Source of the DNA: Prostheceraeus crozeri
Lineage: Eukaryota; Platyhelminthes; Polycladida; Euryleptidae
Length of the DNA stretch: 64,000 nucleotides
Direction of reading: 5' to 3'
Assembly (NCBI GenBank): GCA_907163375.1
Contig: CAJQUW010007256.1
Location: forward strand, 62,001-126,000
Both the position numbers and the translations under genes were made by a program. Positions 22,693-33,990 of this stretch are shown in pieces (position 1 is the stretch's first letter; every line of letters begins with the position of its first letter). The notes beneath the pieces were generated by a model that was not told where the DNA came from, did no database searches, and saw only the letters and a list, made by a program, of their open reading frames with translations.

Positions 22693-23397
22693 GTTTACCC
22701 GTGCTTAAAACGAAGAAAAGCTTCAGTATAGCTTGATGCGAAACCTGTTCTTAATTATGTATAGCATTTATTTATATTTTAATTTAAATATTTATAACTC
22801 GCATTTCATATTTTCTAATTATCTTAGATAAATTCGAATCATGGTTGGACTAATAAAACACATGCTATCGCGATGGCCAGAGTGGCAGTGGTTCATTGAA
22901 CTGGAAAATATTACGCTGGTAGAATGGAGGAGAATATTTTCAGTTATTGCTTGATGATGCTATCAGTACATTTAAATGTTTTGTCATTCAAATTATTCAA
23001 CGTAGCAAAGTGCGTCAAGGCAACAAAGTTTAAAAAAACAAGCTAATGACTAGTTAATTTTCAATAGGTACAAAGTATGATTTAAAAGAAAATTTTTATA
23101 TCCTTAAATGTCTAAAAATTTTAAAAATACCTACTAGAAGGACAAACAACGCTTCTCCTCTCCTCATGTGTAATGAATTGGCGAGTAAGTCGTTCTGTTC
23201 AAAATTATGTTTATCACTTATATACTAAAGGTTATTATATATTCACTTGGTTCAGCGAACGTAGTGATGAGGAAATGCAGGCTATGTATGTGATTACAGG
23301 TAAATGCTATTTCTGCAAGTGTTTTAATGCATCTTTTGTGTTTCCCGTATCTGGGCTAACGCTCATGGCAAACACAAAGTACATGTTGTTCAGAAGC
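22693..23397. other. No gene recognised
   Basis: The plus-strand frame 23173-23616 runs antisense over the LINE fossil and is not a gene. Confidence 0.45.
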
Positions 23398-23860
23398 TCA
23401 CAAGTCTGGAATTCCATGTACGAAATCTACAATATCATTGAATTTGTCCGGCTCATTGAGGTCTTCACTGTCGGTGATACCGTGGTCTCTCCTTGCATAC
23501 TGAATTTTCCTGGCATTACATTCTCGGAATACGTGATCCACCGTCTCAGTCACCAAGTGGCACCTCCTACATTCTTCCTCCATCTCTTTATTTCATCTCT
23601 GTGGAAATTTTCCTGACCACCAAGATTCGCCACATCTTAGCTAGGAAATGATGCAGTGTTCCTCTCTAGTGAGTTGATATCTGTTTTCCAACTGCGTTCT
23701 TTTATTTCCAAGCATCCTGACTTTTATCGTATCTTGTCTTAGTTCTGTTGTACATTTTTCTTTTAATTGCTGCCTTAGCTGCTTCGCATGCGATATTTCC
23801 ATCGGTCTCTGAGTGCACAGCCTCGTTGGCAACTAAGTCCGCCTGTTCATCTTCCTTGTC
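23398..23860 (-). mobile_element. LINE 3' fragment: RNase H end plus zinc-binding tail
   Basis: Minus-strand translation begins with EDEQADLVANEA, the last conserved block of the RNase H domain of I/Jockey-group LINEs. After about 30 residues in frame there are stops at 23717, 23690 and around 23600 and a frame change. The next frame gives CRRCHLVTETVDHVFREC, the CCHC-type zf-RVT finger of these polymerases. The terminal stretch DIVDFVHGIPDL ends at the stop near 23398. Reverse transcriptase proper is missing upstream, consistent with 5' truncation. No poly(A) was seen. Confidence 0.65.
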
Positions 23861-25360
23861 AACAACAGTTCTCTCTCCCCTGAAGTATTGTTCTTCTTCA
23901 GCCCACTGAGCAAATGCAAAGTTCTGTAAAGGACGAAATTAGTTCGATTTGTCGTGGATAATGTGTTGTAGAGAAACTTTGAACATTTGCCTGCTGATGC
24001 ATGTATGAAAGAGCAATTACAAACTGCAGGTTGACTTCAGGCATCTATCTGTTGAAACATTCAAATGTGATCTCAAATTCCACTTCTGTTGGAGTGGGAA
24101 ATCAGTTTCATTTCCAGTTGTATCAAGATAGAAATAACAAATTGCCAGAAGATTTTTGTCTCTCACATTATCGGCAAGTGGATGATATCTTTGGAAAGTA
24201 AATCCCTCTCTCAATAAAAACAATCCTCTCCGGAGGGATATCATTGCGACAAGTTTGTCCTTTTACAGCTACAAGACTGAACTTTTTATCGATAACTTGA
24301 AGAAGAAAAGTTAGGCGATGAAATGTACCACATAGAGCCTCACAGGGGCTCCCAAAACGACGAATTTCAGTCAAACTAACGTTTGGCAAAGACGTTCATG
24401 TCCTGCATTTGAAATAATTCATTTTCGTTTTTCAAATGAAGCAAAATTCGGTCCCTTCAGATCAAAACGTATTTTGGTCGTCAGATACGTTCTTAACTCA
24501 CATAACTAATGAATCCATGGTTTCAATAAGTCAATAATACGCAGCTACATGTCCATGACTGACTTGCGACGTAGATATCGTTGGAATTCTACAGATTCTA
24601 ACTGTTATGAAAAGACTACCGGAGCTTTCGCAGTATGACATTATCAAGAGATTTAAGCAAGTATTTGAACTTACCGCAGCTTTTCGTCGATGAATTTTTG
24701 TAGGGTACAATTTCTCGGAGGGATTTTTCTGAAACCCCCATCTCTGCCCAAGGATGCGGTTTGCGGAAAAGGTACATTCTCCAATTTGACATAAGATTTC
24801 ATTTTTCTTTATACTAAAATCTCATTATTGGGACAATTAGCTCTTGCGTCAATGAACTTTGATTTAGAACAATTATCAGTAAAAGATGACAGATAAAAAT
24901 ATATCTCTATCAAACCAACAAGATGTGAACTCAGTAAATGCCCTCTCCCGCTTCATTCATGATTTGATTATCATCTCATCTTAACCTGTCTGGGAATGAA
25001 ATAAATGACAGCTGTTAGAGAAAGTCGAAGAAACCGAAGAGATGAAGCACATCACAACGACAGGAATCCATAATTGGAAACACTGTTCAGAAAGGTAAAA
25101 GAAACATTCAGTTGATTTTCAATCCTTTACAAGTGAATATTGAACAACATCGCGTGTTTTGAACTCAAATAGTGAACTAAGTCGTCATAATGTGAGCATA
25201 AGCGACATGGCGTAAGATGATTTGGTGGACAATGGATCCCCACTACTTGCTGTCGGCGGGTCACAATTGTGACGTGCTATTTATTCATTGATTATTGTTG
25301 CCTTGACAACTGATGTGCGGTGGTGATGGTTTGACCCTGCCAATTGACACAGTCGCGTAA
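23861..25360. other. No gene recognised
   Basis: No coding family, no repeat with clear ends. Confidence 0.4.
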
Positions 25361-25435
25361 GTGGCTCGTAGCTCAGTTGGTTGGAGCACAGGTCTAGTTA
25401 ACCTTGGTCGTAGGTTCGAATCCTGCCAGAAGCAC
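25361..25435 (+). tRNA. tRNA-Thr(AGT)-like sequence, probably pseudogene or SINE head
   Basis: Perfect A box (TAGCTCAGTTGG) and B box (GGTTCGAATCC). The D stem GCTC/GAGC pairs, the anticodon stem pairs at four of five positions with loop CTAGTTA (anticodon AGT), and the T stem GTAGG/CCTGC pairs with one wobble. The acceptor stem pairs at only about five of seven positions, and the junction to the D arm is irregular. Inference: a decayed tRNA copy or SINE head. No poly(A) or terminator T-run follows directly. Confidence 0.5.
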
Positions 25436-25959
25436 AACTTTTGCATGGCAATTTGATCTATTGTTTACTTTGTCGTAAAATAACCAAGAAGTGAAGAAGA
25501 CTCACAATAGGCTAGCAACCGGCAGTGAGTGTCTCATGCCATGGGAATTGCATGTAAATCGGAAGAGTAATTCATTCATACACTTACACAATGTCATTTG
25601 GAGAGTTGATCCTTCAAAGCATTTACCAGTGCTGTGCAAGATTAATAGACATTGCAATTCGCAGAATGAATGTCCACATGGCTTGCGAAAAGTTCAGAAA
25701 AATGATAATAAATGACAATTTATTGATTACAGCTTTTTATCCATGAAATCTTGCTGTAAGAAGACAGGGGAACCTTCAACAGGTGCATAAAAATGCCGGA
25801 CAGTGTGAAGAGGACCTTGAAAACCAAATTGTTCGCTAGAGAGGTGCAGAGATAGATGGATAAATGACTTCTTCATTTCAAAACATGATTGAATGTTGAC
25901 TTTTATGTCGAAACAAATTCTAGTTAGAATTTCACCAAAATTAAATAAGCAACTGTATG

Positions 25960-26760
25960 TAGATTACAATGACTACTACTTCCACCAACTATGGAAAACA
26001 ACAAGAGACCATCGAGGCCATTTACAAGGTCATCACGAGTCCCCTCTTGGAATACACATCCACAGTCTGGTCAGCAATCAGCTCACAAGCAAACATCGAC
26101 AATCTACTAGCAATACAGAACAAAGAGCTCAGGATCGCTGCAGAATGCACACGCGACACAAACACCTCTACGACGAATCATGCGTCCTCCACATCGCTGA
26201 ATACCTCACACTACCCGCAAAACAGCTTTAAAACAAAGTCAAATGTCCACACAATCTTCTCCATCTCCTTACGGAACAACCACCACCTCTCAGATGACAA
26301 AAGTCCACAATTTTCACTTCCCTAGGAAAGGACTCCTCACCCCCCATCCACAAGGTCATCCAACGCGACAATAAGGCAACTCCTAAAACAAGCGCACCAC
26401 CCCGGCGGACCATACCTTCTCCCAACAGTCCACAAATCAGAACAAACTCTCGCACACGCAGAACACTGTCAAAACTCTTAACAAACAAATCACCCCTCTG
26501 AAAAGAATGCTTGCTCAGTATTAACCCACTGTCCATTCCTCTACCCTGTGTCCGCTTTCTAAATCACAGCTATAGAACGCAAAACATCTCTTCTTGGACA
26601 CATAAACACGTTCGAGGGACCTCTGGGCTTCCCCCGTCAGGTGTCGGAGCTCATCCGCTGCTGAGAGCGGTCGATTGGGCCGCCCGACACTCGACGGGTC
26701 CCTGGACCCCCTCTCAATAACAGGAAGGGGTGATTGAACCCAAATCTCGAACTTCAATGA
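25960..26760 (+). mobile_element. LINE (Jockey-like) ORF2 C-terminal fossil
   Basis: Plus-strand translation gives SPLLEYTSTVWSAISSQANI and LLAIQNKELRIAAECTRDTN, the conserved end of the reverse transcriptase region (PxLEYxSxVWxP...NIxxLxxxQNxALRIxxGCTxDTN). After a frameshift near 26160 the next frame reads HLYDESCVLHIAEYLTLPA. Further on, TRRTLSKLLTNKSPL and HLFLDT...DLWASPVR correspond to the RRTLxQLRxxxSPLLxSYL and HLFxC...DLW tail of the same family. Several frameshifts and stops make it non-functional. It lies antisense in the SYF1 intron that begins at 26826. Confidence 0.75.
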
Positions 26761-26826
26761 ATTATTCAATAATTGCGTTTGGTTTCCCTCTGAAGCAGTG
26801 GGATAGGATCGGTTTTCTCTCCTTAC

Positions 26827-27103
26827 CTTGAATGCCTCCTCGAAATAGTTATTGCCTTCCAGGAAGAGACCGTAGTTGATGATGGTGAGCGGAGTTGCGA
26901 TTCGCAAATCGATGATATGATCGTAAACTGCTTTACAAGTCTTGAAAGATCCGAAACTTTCCTCGATGTCAGCGTAGAGCGACCAGAGTTTGAGAGATTT
27001 GTGTAACCGACGTTGCACTGTCTCTGATCTGTCGTGGTAATCAATTCGACGTTCAGGAATTGCAGTGGCTTTTGCCAACAATTTCAAGACTTTGTCAACG
27101 TTT
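26827..27103 (-). CDS. XAB2: SYF1/XAB2 pre-mRNA splicing factor, internal exon (downstream)
   Basis: 277-bp exon encoding one shared codon plus 92 residues, NVDKVLKLLAKATAIPERR through NNYFEEAFK. It matches the central HAT (half-a-TPR) repeats of SYF1/XAB2; hallmarks are KATAIPERR, KSLKLWSLYADIEESFGSF, KAVYDHIIDLRIATP and INYGLFLE. Known role: scaffold in the Prp19/NTC-associated spliceosome complex; human XAB2 also binds XPA and acts in transcription-coupled repair. Acceptor: pyrimidine-rich ...TTGCTCCACAG before 27103. Donor: AAG|GTAAGG at 26826. No stop or frameshift within the exon. The next exon, expected to start near AYERGISLF, was not found at lower coordinates, so the following intron probably exceeds 26.8 kb. 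Confidence 0.93.
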
Positions 27104-27788
27104 CTGTGGAGCAAGAAGTGAGAATTAGATCCATGCGACATATTGAAATTCTGCTGAAACAAAATTCAACCCAATCTGATTCTATTCACACGGAAGTTCA
27201 TCAATATCTGCACTTTGAAGTCCAGCGTGTACTTGTATATCGTGTAGATATATCGGAGTGCTTCAAGTTCTCATACAATGAAGAACAGGCAGCAAAAATG
27301 AAGCAGTTTTTGTCGACACTAATGCTGTGGATGTGATTTGTCATTATGAGCATTTATTCGATGTCCTTGTCATTACTACGAGCTCCCGATACGCAATATC
27401 AAACGATGTATAAGAAAAGGAAGAAAACCTCAAAAGTCACAAAAGCACTGGTTAACGAACATTTATTAAGAGATAAAAACAGACTGTCCTTGACCTGGAA
27501 ATCTTCGAGCTTGATATATCGATTCTTCGTAGAGACAATTTATGCGCATCGAAAAAGTACTTTGTAAAAACTTAGACCGGATTTTGAGAAATAAGATTCG
27601 ATGTAAAATGAAAACAATTTAGTGGCAAATGCCATTCGTCTGCAGTTTCGATATTATTTTCTCTGATAGTAGAAGGCTAATCTCAAGCCTCAAATGGACA
27701 GATTCTCTTCAATGCGCGCATTTTCTCGAATAAACACCACGGTAATATGATTTTCACAGAAAGACGTACACCTTATGAACACCACGAA

Positions 27789-28685
27789 CATTGTTTTATC
27801 CAGCCCTGTTTTGGGGGGAAGTTTCCCCCCCCCTAGATGTCAAAATTACCCCCTTATGAAGGAAAACAACGAAAATCATACACTTGATAAAGGATGTATA
27901 GCTTTAAATTTTTAAGATCGTAATTCGCCTTTGGCTTTTAAATCGCTGAATGAAGTGACGCTCCGCTGACTGCAGACCGGTTATATGTGCGCCTTTAGGA
28001 ACAGCGTCCGTGGAAAGGAGTTTTTCCACTATGAATCGAGTTACAACTCGCTTAAGGCAAAGATTGTTTCCGCATTACGTCCGCGATGCAATGCTGGTCA
28101 GCATTGAGGGATCCAAGATTGATGATTTCACGTCAATTGTGAACTCTGGCATTCTAGCAAGGCCAGACGACTGCAAATTCCAGACAGTAAACAATAACAC
28201 CCATAATTCTCATCCTTCTTCCTGTTTTTTGGAAAATGAATTTTTATAGTACAATGGCTATTTTCTACATTATGTAAAAGTACTAATGAATTCTGGGGCA
28301 GTGTACATATATGCGTACATGTGAAAGTAATTATTGATGTACTGTCATGATAATGATAAATAATTGATGTGAAATGTAGTGGCGATCAAGTAAAAACCTT
28401 TCAGTCATTAAATAATCATTTAATCTGGAACAAGTGATTAGCTAAAAGTTACAATTTGAAACATTTCACCATCTCGAAATTATAGTCCTAAAATATACAT
28501 GTATAATAGGCATGTTTTGCAGTATTCATGAACAGTGAAATGTTATGTGTAGAGGGCCATTTATATGTTACATAAGGAGTTGGAATTTCTCATTGCCTGA
28601 TGTCGAGATACACAAACATTCAGACCACCCCCCCCCTTTATCAAAATTTCCCCCCCCTGAACCACTAGGAGTGGATAAAACACTG
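27789..28685 (+). mobile_element. hAT transposon, internally deleted
   Basis: Ends read CA(T/G)TGTTTTATCCA as inverted repeats (27789-27802 and 28672-28685), 13 of 14 matching. An exact 8-bp duplication ACCACGAA flanks them (27781-27788 and 28686-28693). Poly-C tracts sit just inside both ends. The 897-bp body keeps only the 3' end of the transposase gene (27986-28249), so most of the coding region is deleted. It lies in the SYF1 intron, opposite to the host gene. Confidence 0.93.
27986..28249 (+). pseudogene. hAT transposase C-terminal dimerisation domain, truncated
   Basis: Frame reads LGTASVERSFSTMNRV and RLFPHYVRDAMLVSIEGS, the hAT C-terminal dimerisation motif (...SxERxFSxxxxIxTxxRxxL...LxxLxxIxxEG). 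The frame ends at TAG 28247-28249, so the natural C-terminus is probably kept. The N-terminal zinc finger, the catalytic acidic residues and most of the RNase-H-like domain are absent, removed by the internal deletion of the element. It cannot encode an active enzyme. Confidence 0.85.
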
Positions 28686-28693
28686 ACCACGAA

Positions 28694-29929
28694 TCTGAGC
28701 GTCTGAGAGTTCTACTCGATTCCTCTTCTTATCAGACGGAGAATTCAATATTTCACCCGACTGAATCACGTAATCAATGTACCTTTACGTATCTGCCCAT
28801 GCATCTGCTGCTTCCATTATTCAAAAGTGAACGTAATGCGTGTGACATCAAATTCGTGTCAAAATATAAAAAAATATCTCAATATAGCAAGAAGTGTTAA
28901 AGGAAAAGATGTGGAATTTTGCATTTAGCGACCTGGTAGAACGCTCGAGTAGAATTTTGGTCTAGAAAAGCCTCTGACACCCTGTACAATGAAATATGTG
29001 ATAGGGAGTCGAATGGTATACATGACTTCACAAAAACTTCACCCACAGTCCATCATGTCATGCTATGGCTAATACCGAGGCATTATTCATTCCGTTCAAG
29101 ATTGAAATCTTGATATCTTGCAAATGGAAGAAAGCATTATGGAGACTTCTTCATGCATCGATCACTTCATTCGAAAGTGTTCATTTGTTTCTACTCTAAA
29201 AAACACAATGTCGCATTCACCAAGGAAGAAAAACGTTTGCGATTCATTCGACAATCTACCGAATTATTGCAAATAGTCAGCATATTAGAGCAACTTTTGA
29301 TACCAGTATGTATCAATCTATAGTAACGAATTAATCATTCGTAAAACATTCAGTGATAGTCTACTTATTACAGCTCAGATTAAGTGCAATAAGCAGCTTG
29401 AGTGTAAATATAGAGCTGTTTCATTCTTCCCCCACAACGCTTCTGAATCTTGCCAACATTCGTTGAATTTATAATTGGATATTCACTCAGATTGAGAACA
29501 TGCTCATATGCAGAACTTGATTTCTTGAAGTTTTGGTCAACGTGAGACACTTTCTCGGCTTTTCAATATTGAAACGCCGATGGAAGCGGTGATTTAGCTG
29601 CCGCCTCGTTTCATGTAGAGAGACTACGTATGTTCTAAAACGACGTAAACCAATTTGTAGAAAAGTCAACTTCACAATGATTTAGAAGGTAAACCGGCTG
29701 CGGTTCTGCAAGCAAAAGAACTGTCAGTACAAGCCGAATGCAGAGCAAGATGGTGTCAGTGTTTGATATAAAACGACTGGCTGCTGCTAAATGAGGACAA
29801 TTAGAGAAGATCACTTTGCAGTTTTAGTTATTTACTGAAATCTCCTTGCTTTTAATTACAGAACATAGAAATCCGACTGTTCGCTACTGTTTAGATAAGT
29901 AATTCTAGAACAGAAGCAATCTCGATGGT
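28694..29929. other. Intronic, nothing recognised
   Basis: Unique-looking AT-rich sequence inside the SYF1 intron; no exon, RNA or element ends seen. Confidence 0.45.
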
Positions 29930-30190
29930 CATCTCAGCTGTTCGGCTGGGCACTGATAGAGTTCTTCTCCTTCGTCGATTCGACGTTGTTCCAACCTTCA
30001 CATCAGGTCGGCCGCTCGGCACCTCTTCCATCTCGCTCTGTCGCTGCCTTTGTCCCCTTGCATAACATCTTCCAACCTCAGCATCTGCCGTCCTCTGCTC
30101 CTTCCTCCGGTCACAGAAGCCTCCTACACTTTCCTCAAGATGCTTCCCTCTCCTCGTCTCTACACGCGTCTTGTCCATCGTCATCTGCCT
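29930..30190 (-). mobile_element. Possible LINE 3'-end scrap
   Basis: Purine-rich on the minus strand. One frame gives SDRARWKRCRAADLM, resembling the DRxRWxxxxxxADP end found in many LINE polymerases, but neighbouring frames are broken and no upstream domain is visible. Weak call; it could be chance in a biased sequence. Confidence 0.3.
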
Positions 30191-30420
30191 TCTCTTGCTG
30201 ACAATACTTGCGACCTTCAGCCTTACCAAATCAAAATGATTTTGTTAAAGAGAAATGATGATTATCGTGAATCTTTATTAAGTACAAGGTGCCGGCATTG
30301 CTGTGATGTCCGTTCCAGTTCTTCAGTGATATACCTTCAGATTTCTATGTTACAGCAATTTAACTCCCAAAGACTACTGTTCCAACCATAGAAATTGACA
30401 ACAATAAAACCTCTAGAGTG

Positions 30421-30642
30421 GAAATTAAGCTTCATGCAATGCACAATAACGGCACATAAATCGCACGCATTTTCACTTAGATACACCTGCCAACGTCTGT
30501 ATCATTGGGTTAGAATCAGTCACATGAGTAAATCGAAGCTTTTAATTGGTTCTTCATGCCCCAACTTAGTTCCCTCGGATGTGCCGCGACCTTGAGTCAA
30601 TTTCCATTCTAGTCAACTTCAGATAAACAGTTTATTTCTATG
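30421..30642 (-). repeat. Dispersed repeat, copy 2
   Basis: Inverted partner of 3163-3436, lacking the roughly 47-bp extra segment of that copy. Located in the SYF1 intron. Confidence 0.75.
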
Positions 30643-31993
30643 GTTCCAACATGTCATCGATTTTCACAGCTAACTTGCTTGACTGCAGCACGGTTTCAGA
30701 TTTCTAGGGTTTTATTCACTTCTCTTCCATCGACAACGTCACAATCATTTTCGTCTTCATAGATAGCGATAAGAATTTAAAGCAAATGAAGAAATCTACG
30801 TGGTAAGTGATTGAAGTTTTTTCTATTGAATGACGATGTGCCTCTGCCATCAGCAACTCCATTCCTTTGTTATTTTCACAATCATTTCACAGGTTTAGGG
30901 ATCCATCATTCCAACATTTGTTGATCTATTTCAATGACTTTGCTTTCCTGTCAGACATAATTCAGTCTCCGATCAAATATCAACAACTGATGGAATGTGC
31001 ATACTTTGACAAAATACGTCTATCATGCCATGAGGCGGAATATTCGTCCTATTAAACAGCAAAACTATTCCTTTCATTGTCTCACTCATTCCGACAGTTC
31101 ATCAAAACTTCAAACTGTCGCTCTCGCAAAATGTCTTTCCGCTCGCCATTAAAGTATGCACCTGGAGAGCAATTAGACAATGTCTTTGTGACAGAGCTGT
31201 CAGTGTGAGTTAAGTGCATCTCAGACCAGCAAGTGAAAACTGTCCTCGCTGCTCTTGTCATGTGAATAACAGCCTAAATATGTAATCGGAAACAGTTGGA
31301 GAAACAGCATTCCTCAGAAAAGAGCGTGAGAAGAGCAGAGGAAAGTATTGTATCTTTGTATCAAGTGATTTCTATCCACTTTCGTTTTGACCTTTTAATT
31401 TGACGATGTACAGGAAGTTTGAGTACAACGGGGAGATCGCTACGGCGCGCATGGACACAAAATGTTGACTTTAGTTGGCGAGAAACCACTATGTCAATAC
31501 TCAATGGGTTGCGTGTCATTCTTTCGTGTATAATTTTCTCACAAGGCAACGTTCATCAACTTGAGACACTTGAGCCAAGTGAAGAGAAGACAGCTCGTAT
31601 CACTTGATTCGAGTTTTTATTATCATTCTCGTGGTAAATTGAATCTCATGAAATTGGGAAGTGAAGACGGGAGAAATGTGCAAGGTGAAATCCAGGAACG
31701 AACAAGATCATCTACAGCACATGCGCGTGCCTTCTTTTGAGTGCCAAGAAAATTCATGTTGGCGTATTTATCGTCGTTCTCGCGACAATATCTTCTATGT
31801 GACTTCACAAGGTTACTGGTTAATACCTACTACGTGTCAAATTACAAACTTTTCAGAAGCGAATAACTGCCTATAGATTGCGATGCTTATCGAAAATGGA
31901 AACCATCTTAGCATGTGCCTTTTAATCCTTCTACTATCGACAGGACATTTTCTAATACAAATTGAATCCAAGAAGGGGCTGCAGTTTAGTGCA
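30643..31993. other. Intronic, nothing recognised
   Basis: AT-rich unique sequence between a dispersed repeat and the satellite. Confidence 0.45.
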
Positions 31994-32054
31994 ATCAATG
32001 TTATGAAAACACTTGTGAGATATTAACCAACAATGCATTATTTGACATAGCAGT

Positions 32055-32260
32055 CCGTGGCACAGTGGTTGCGTACTTGGACTAGCGATCTCATGGTCCA
32101 GAGGTCGAACCCGGAAAGTGTCATTGGAAGTCGGATGGAAGGGCATCCGGACTACAAAGCACCCCAACGCTCCAAACAAAGTCTGACCTAAGTCAGCACC
32201 GTCCAAGGCCCCAGTAGGGGTAAAAAGTGACGTAAAATCCGTAAAAAAAAAAAAAAAAAA
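32055..32260 (+). mobile_element. tRNA-derived SINE inserted in the satellite
   Basis: Starts CCGTGGCACAGTGGTTG (A-box-like), has B-box-like AGGTCGAACCC near 32102, a body of about 120 bp, and ends in AGTGACGTAAAA...poly(A) of about 18 bases (32243-32260). AGCAGT lies on both sides (32049-32054 and 32261-32266) as a target duplication. Removing the SINE restores a nearly normal monomer (GACATAGCAGTATCGGTTGC). A second copy lies at 59545-59748. Confidence 0.88.
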
Positions 32261-33965
32261 AGCAGTATCGGTTGCTAAAACACTTGTGAGATATTAACCA
32301 ACAATGCATTATTTGACATGGCAATATCTGTTGCTAAAACACATGTGAGATATTAACCAACAATGCATTATTTGACATAGCAATATCTGTTGCTAAAACA
32401 CATGTGAGATATTAATCAACAATGCATTTGACATAGCAATATCTGTTGCTAAAACACATGTGAGATATTAACCAACAATGCATTATTTGACATAGCAATA
32501 TCTGTTGCTAAAACACATGTGAGATATTAACCAACAATGCATTATTTGACATAGCAATATCTGTTGCTAAAACACATGTGAGATATTAACCAACAATGCA
32601 TTATTTGACATAGCAATATCTGTTGCTAAAACACATGTGAGATATTAACCAACAATGCATTATTTGACATAGCAATATCTGTTGCTAAAACACATCTCAG
32701 ATATTAACCAACAATGTATTATTTGACATAGCAATATCTGTTGCTAAAACACATGTGAGATATTAACCAACAATGCATTGACATAGCAATATCTGTTGCT
32801 AAAACACTTGTGAGATATTAACCAACAATGCATTATTTGACATAGCAATATCTGTTGCTAAAACACATCTCAGATATTAACCAACAATGCATTATTTGAC
32901 ATAGCAATATCTGTTGCTAAAACACATCTCAGATATTAACCAACAATGCATTATTTGACATAGCAATATCTGTTGCTAAAACACATCTCAGATATTAACC
33001 AACAATGCATTATTTGACATAGCAATATCTGTTGCTAAAACACATGTGAGATATTATCCAACAATGCATTATTTGACATAGCAATATCTGTTGCTAAAAC
33101 ACATCTCAGATATTAACCAACAATGCATTATTTGACATAGCAATATCTGTTGCTAAAACACATGTGAGATATTAACCAACAATGCATTATTTGACATAGC
33201 AATATCTGTTGCTAAAACACATGTGAGATATTAACCAACAATGCATTATTTGACATAGCAATATCTGTTGCTAAAACACATCTCAGATATTAACCAACAA
33301 TGCATTATTTGACATAGCAATGTCTGTTGCTAAAACACATCTCAGATATTAACCAACAATGTATTATTTGACATAGCAATATCTGTTGCTAAAACACATG
33401 TGAGATATTAACCAACAATGCATTATTTGACATGGCAATATCTGTTGCTAAAACACATCTCAGATATTAACCAACAATGCATTATTTGACATAGCAATAT
33501 CTGTTGCTAAAACACTTGTGAGATATTAACCAACAATGCATTATTTGACATAGCAATATCTGTTGCTAAAACACATCTCAGATATTAACCAACAATGCAT
33601 TATTTGACATAGCAATATCTGTTGCTAAAACACATGTGAGATATTAACCAACAATGCATTATTTGACATAGCAATATCTGTTGCTAAAACACATGTGAGA
33701 TATTAACCAACAATGCATTATTTGACATAGCAATATCTGTAGCTAAAACACATGTGAGATATTAACCAACAATGCATTATTTGACATAGCAATATCTGTT
33801 GCTAAAACACATGTGAGATATTAACCAACAATGCATTATTTGACATAGCAATATCTGCTGCTAAAACACATGTGAGATATTAACCAACAATGCATTATTT
33901 GACATAGCAATATCTGTTGCTAAAACACTTGTGAGATATTAACCAACAATGCATTATTTGACATG

Positions 33966-33990
33966 GGCTACTTAGCTTAATGAACATCAA
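33966..33990. other. 25-bp foreign insert in the satellite
   Basis: Between ACATG and GCAATATC a stretch containing CTACTTAGCTTAATGAACAT interrupts one monomer. It is the only clear non-satellite sequence I saw within the array apart from the SINE. Confidence 0.7.

Noticed and set aside
23173-23616. Plus-strand 147-codon frame
   Set aside because: Antisense of the LINE RNase H/zinc-finger tail, which explains the open frame.
25361-25435. Functional tRNA-Thr gene
   Set aside because: A and B boxes are perfect, but the acceptor stem has mismatches and the arm junction is irregular.
26521-27162. A 213-residue single-exon protein on the minus strand
   Set aside because: It is the SYF1 exon read through its donor into the intron and the antisense LINE fossil. 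The splice junctions fit better.
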